From CAUZSN01 sp963582345 (GTDB taxonomy: Bacteria > Planctomycetota > Planctomycetia > Planctomycetales > Planctomycetaceae): 6,059 nt of DNA. The notes under the pieces were generated by a model. That model saw only the letters and a program-made list of their open reading frames with translations, was not told the DNA's origin and made no database searches. This document shows, piece by piece, positions 4,600 to 6,059 of this stretch. A program made the translations under genes and the position numbers. The DNA is taken from positions 1 to 6,059 of the forward strand of contig CAUZSN010000156.1 of the NCBI GenBank assembly GCA_963582345.1. Reading direction: 5' to 3'. Position 1 is the first letter of the stretch; each line of letters starts with the position of its first letter.

Positions 4600-6059
4600 C
4601 TATCGGTGCGACAGACATTGCAATCTACTTGAATGACGCGATGCCACCATGGTATCGCGTGGCCGCGGTGGTTCCCGTTCATCAAGGTTAGCCCAAGCGA
4701 CCACACGACGGCCCTTGACGTCCGTTGCCACCACTTTCACAGTCAATCCATTTAAACTGCCGTCCGGACGAGATATTGGCAACTGGTAGATTCCGACGAT
4801 GTGTGTTGAGTTGCCGCCAACTCTGAAACCGCTGTGACTGTCCGATTCATTCCGCAACACCTGATGCTGCTTAAGACGATCGCCAATCAAACAATACGAC
4901 TGCTTGATCTGTTGGTGATTACGCTCACAAACAATCATCTCGACTTCAAAGCGTGGTTCTGCACGACTCGCTCGACTGTGCAGAACCCTATTCGGTACTT
5001 GTGCCTGGCAACGGTCTTCAATGACCTGGATTCTCAAAAAATCTTTGGTAATTTCATGACCGCCAAGGCTCGGATCGTGCACTTCAACCCATTCCGTTTC
5101 AATATGCATTCGTGGATACTGATGCGGAAGCTTGACAATTGAAAGTTGAACATTCGTGCCCGACTGAACAAGCACATGAATTCGGCGGGCACTTGTTTGT
5201 AACGAATCCCGCAATTCCAAGAAGGTTGAGGCCGTACCCTTCAAACGTACAGAATGTTTGCCGGCATTAACGTCCCAAACGTCACAACGTGGCCCAGCCA
5301 GACCCCACTCCGACAAACGGCCGCGGATGTCAATCGAAGTGAAGCATCCGGACGCGTCACGCCAAATATTGGGTTTCTGATTGTCGGGCAGTGCCGTATT
5401 GGAAAATTCTAATGAATTCGTCAACGATTGTGGCTCAGGCCGTCGCGTCCCCGAATTCCACAAAGCGATTGACCAGCGGCGAAAAAGTTCGTCAAACTTC
5501 TCTCCAGTCGCCATCTCGACGTTCTCTGTTCCCCGGGCCGGATTGCGAACCAACTGCCGCAAGATCCCGACTCCGTATTGGTCGACACACCATTGCAGAA
5601 ACAGGAATGTGGCGCCTCGACATCCGTGGTCACGCCACAAGCCGGCCCGGTAGTAGTCGGACACCACTAGCGGAAACTCGCCGGGAGCACTTAAGAATCG
5701 GCTGATCCGGTAATCCAGGTTCGTCAAACCATATTCCAATAGGTGAGCAATCGCTTCGTTCAACCAATCTTCTTCATTCGGCAGTTGTGGTTTTCTGGCC
5801 AGCCGTTCACTGAAACAGACTGCATGCGTGAATTCATGGGCGAGTAGATCACGCAGATGGGGTCCGGGCTTCAATTTCGCGTTTAAATAAAGCATGTCAC
5901 AACGATTACTGAACGGTGGCGCTACATCTGTGCGAAAATCGGTGGGACGAACGAATCCTTCAAGCGATGTCTGTCCGCCCTGTAAATGTCCCAACCACGG
6001 AGTGAGCAACACACTGAACTTCTTATCTCCGTCAACGTCTCGACAACTGCCCAATTCGC
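4600..6059 (-). CDS. Zinc metallopeptidase of gluzincin type, M30 (hyicolysin)-like; N-terminus beyond window edge
   Basis: Probable zinc-dependent protease, likely exported. The frame is open to the right edge; numbering here starts at a TTG codon at 6054, which is almost certainly internal. Residues 5-20 (RDVDGDKKFSVLLTPW) resemble the DVDG-VLL segment of M30-like peptidases. The catalytic motif is HEFTH (73-77) within LLAHEFTHAV. The likely third zinc ligand is E100 in WLNEAIAHLLEY, 22 residues after the second histidine, the gluzincin arrangement. Then come YYRAGLWRDHGCRGATFLFL (134-153) and a helix pair ending near 200 (FDELFRRWSIALW), as expected for the rest of the catalytic domain. 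The last 280 or so residues look beta-rich and are not assigned; they could be secretion, binding or pre-peptidase-like domains. A signal peptide cannot be seen because the start is missing. The C-terminal end converges with the 157-residue gene. The metallopeptidase call is firm; the M30 placement is from motif resemblance. Confidence 0.85.
   Translation of the reverse strand, partial: ELGSCRDVDGDKKFSVLLTPWLGHLQGGQTSLEGFVRPTDFRTDVAPPFSNRCDMLYLNAKLKPGPHLRDLLAHEFTHAVCFSERLARKPQLPNEEDWLNEAIAHLLEYGLTNLDYRISRFLSAPGEFPLVVSDYYRAGLWRDHGCRGATFLFLQWCVDQYGVGILRQLVRNPARGTENVEMATGEKFDELFRRWSIALWNSGTRRPEPQSLTNSLEFSNTALPDNQKPNIWRDASGCFTSIDIRGRLSEWGLAGPRCDVWDVNAGKHSVRLKGTASTFLELRDSLQTSARRIHVLVQSGTNVQLSIVKLPHQYPRMHIETEWVEVHDPSLGGHEITKDFLRIQVIEDRCQAQVPNRVLHSRASRAEPRFEVEMIVCERNHQQIKQSYCLIGDRLKQHQVLRNESDSHSGFRVGGNSTHIVGIYQLPISRPDGSLNGLTVKVVATDVKGRRVVAWANLDEREPPRPRDTMVASRHSSRLQCLSHR
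4636..4660. repeat. 11-bp inverted repeat (hairpin) at the convergent gene junction
   Basis: The sequence ACGCGATGCCA-CCA-TGGTATCGCGT pairs over 11 positions, with one G.U wobble on the plus-strand RNA, and leaves a three-base loop. It lies 44 bp past the stop of the 157-residue gene and inside the last codons of the metallopeptidase gene, near the DTMVASRH segment. No T-run follows on either strand, so it is not a standard rho-independent terminator. It could still stall polymerase or protect the 3' end of the plus-strand message, or be a by-product of coding. Confidence 0.45.

Overview
The window is about half GC and carries five gene-scale coding regions plus one very small candidate. The proteins suggest a Gram-negative-type bacterium, most likely a planctomycete. 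The pointers are an aspartokinase with four ACT domains, an LptF/LptG-type lipopolysaccharide permease standing alone, and exported proteins of no recognised family. The lineage is an inference from protein style; no marker gene is present.

Layout, left to right. (1) Positions 1-1694, minus strand: a GTG-started aspartate kinase, cut by the left edge inside its fourth ACT domain. (2) 1985-2197, minus strand: a 70-residue single-span membrane protein with a strong ribosome binding site. (3) 2198-2629: a 432-bp divergent intergenic region with one fair sigma70-like promoter pointing right. (4) 2630-3817, plus strand: a six-helix LptF/LptG-family permease with an unusual charged segment before TM4. 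(5) 3818-4118: a 301-bp gap with a possible 40-residue hydrophobic reading frame on the minus strand. (6) 4119-4592, plus strand: a 157-residue exported or membrane-anchored protein of unknown function. (7) 4600-6059, minus strand: a zinc metallopeptidase of gluzincin type (HExxH plus WLNEA, resembling M30/hyicolysin), cut by the right edge at its N-terminus. It converges on the 157-residue gene, with 7 bp between the stop codons.

The genes do not form one operon or one pathway. The aspartokinase serves Lys/Thr/Met (and possibly diaminopimelate) synthesis, the permease serves outer-membrane lipopolysaccharide transport, and the other two larger products look exported. At most, the 70-residue gene and the aspartokinase could share a transcript, since both point left. 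I found no tRNA, rRNA, CRISPR array, insertion sequence, phage gene or recognisable defence system. I see no strong case for a new multi-gene system. The best leads are the unassigned exported and membrane proteins, the M30-like peptidase with its long C-terminal region, and the LptF/LptG insertion.
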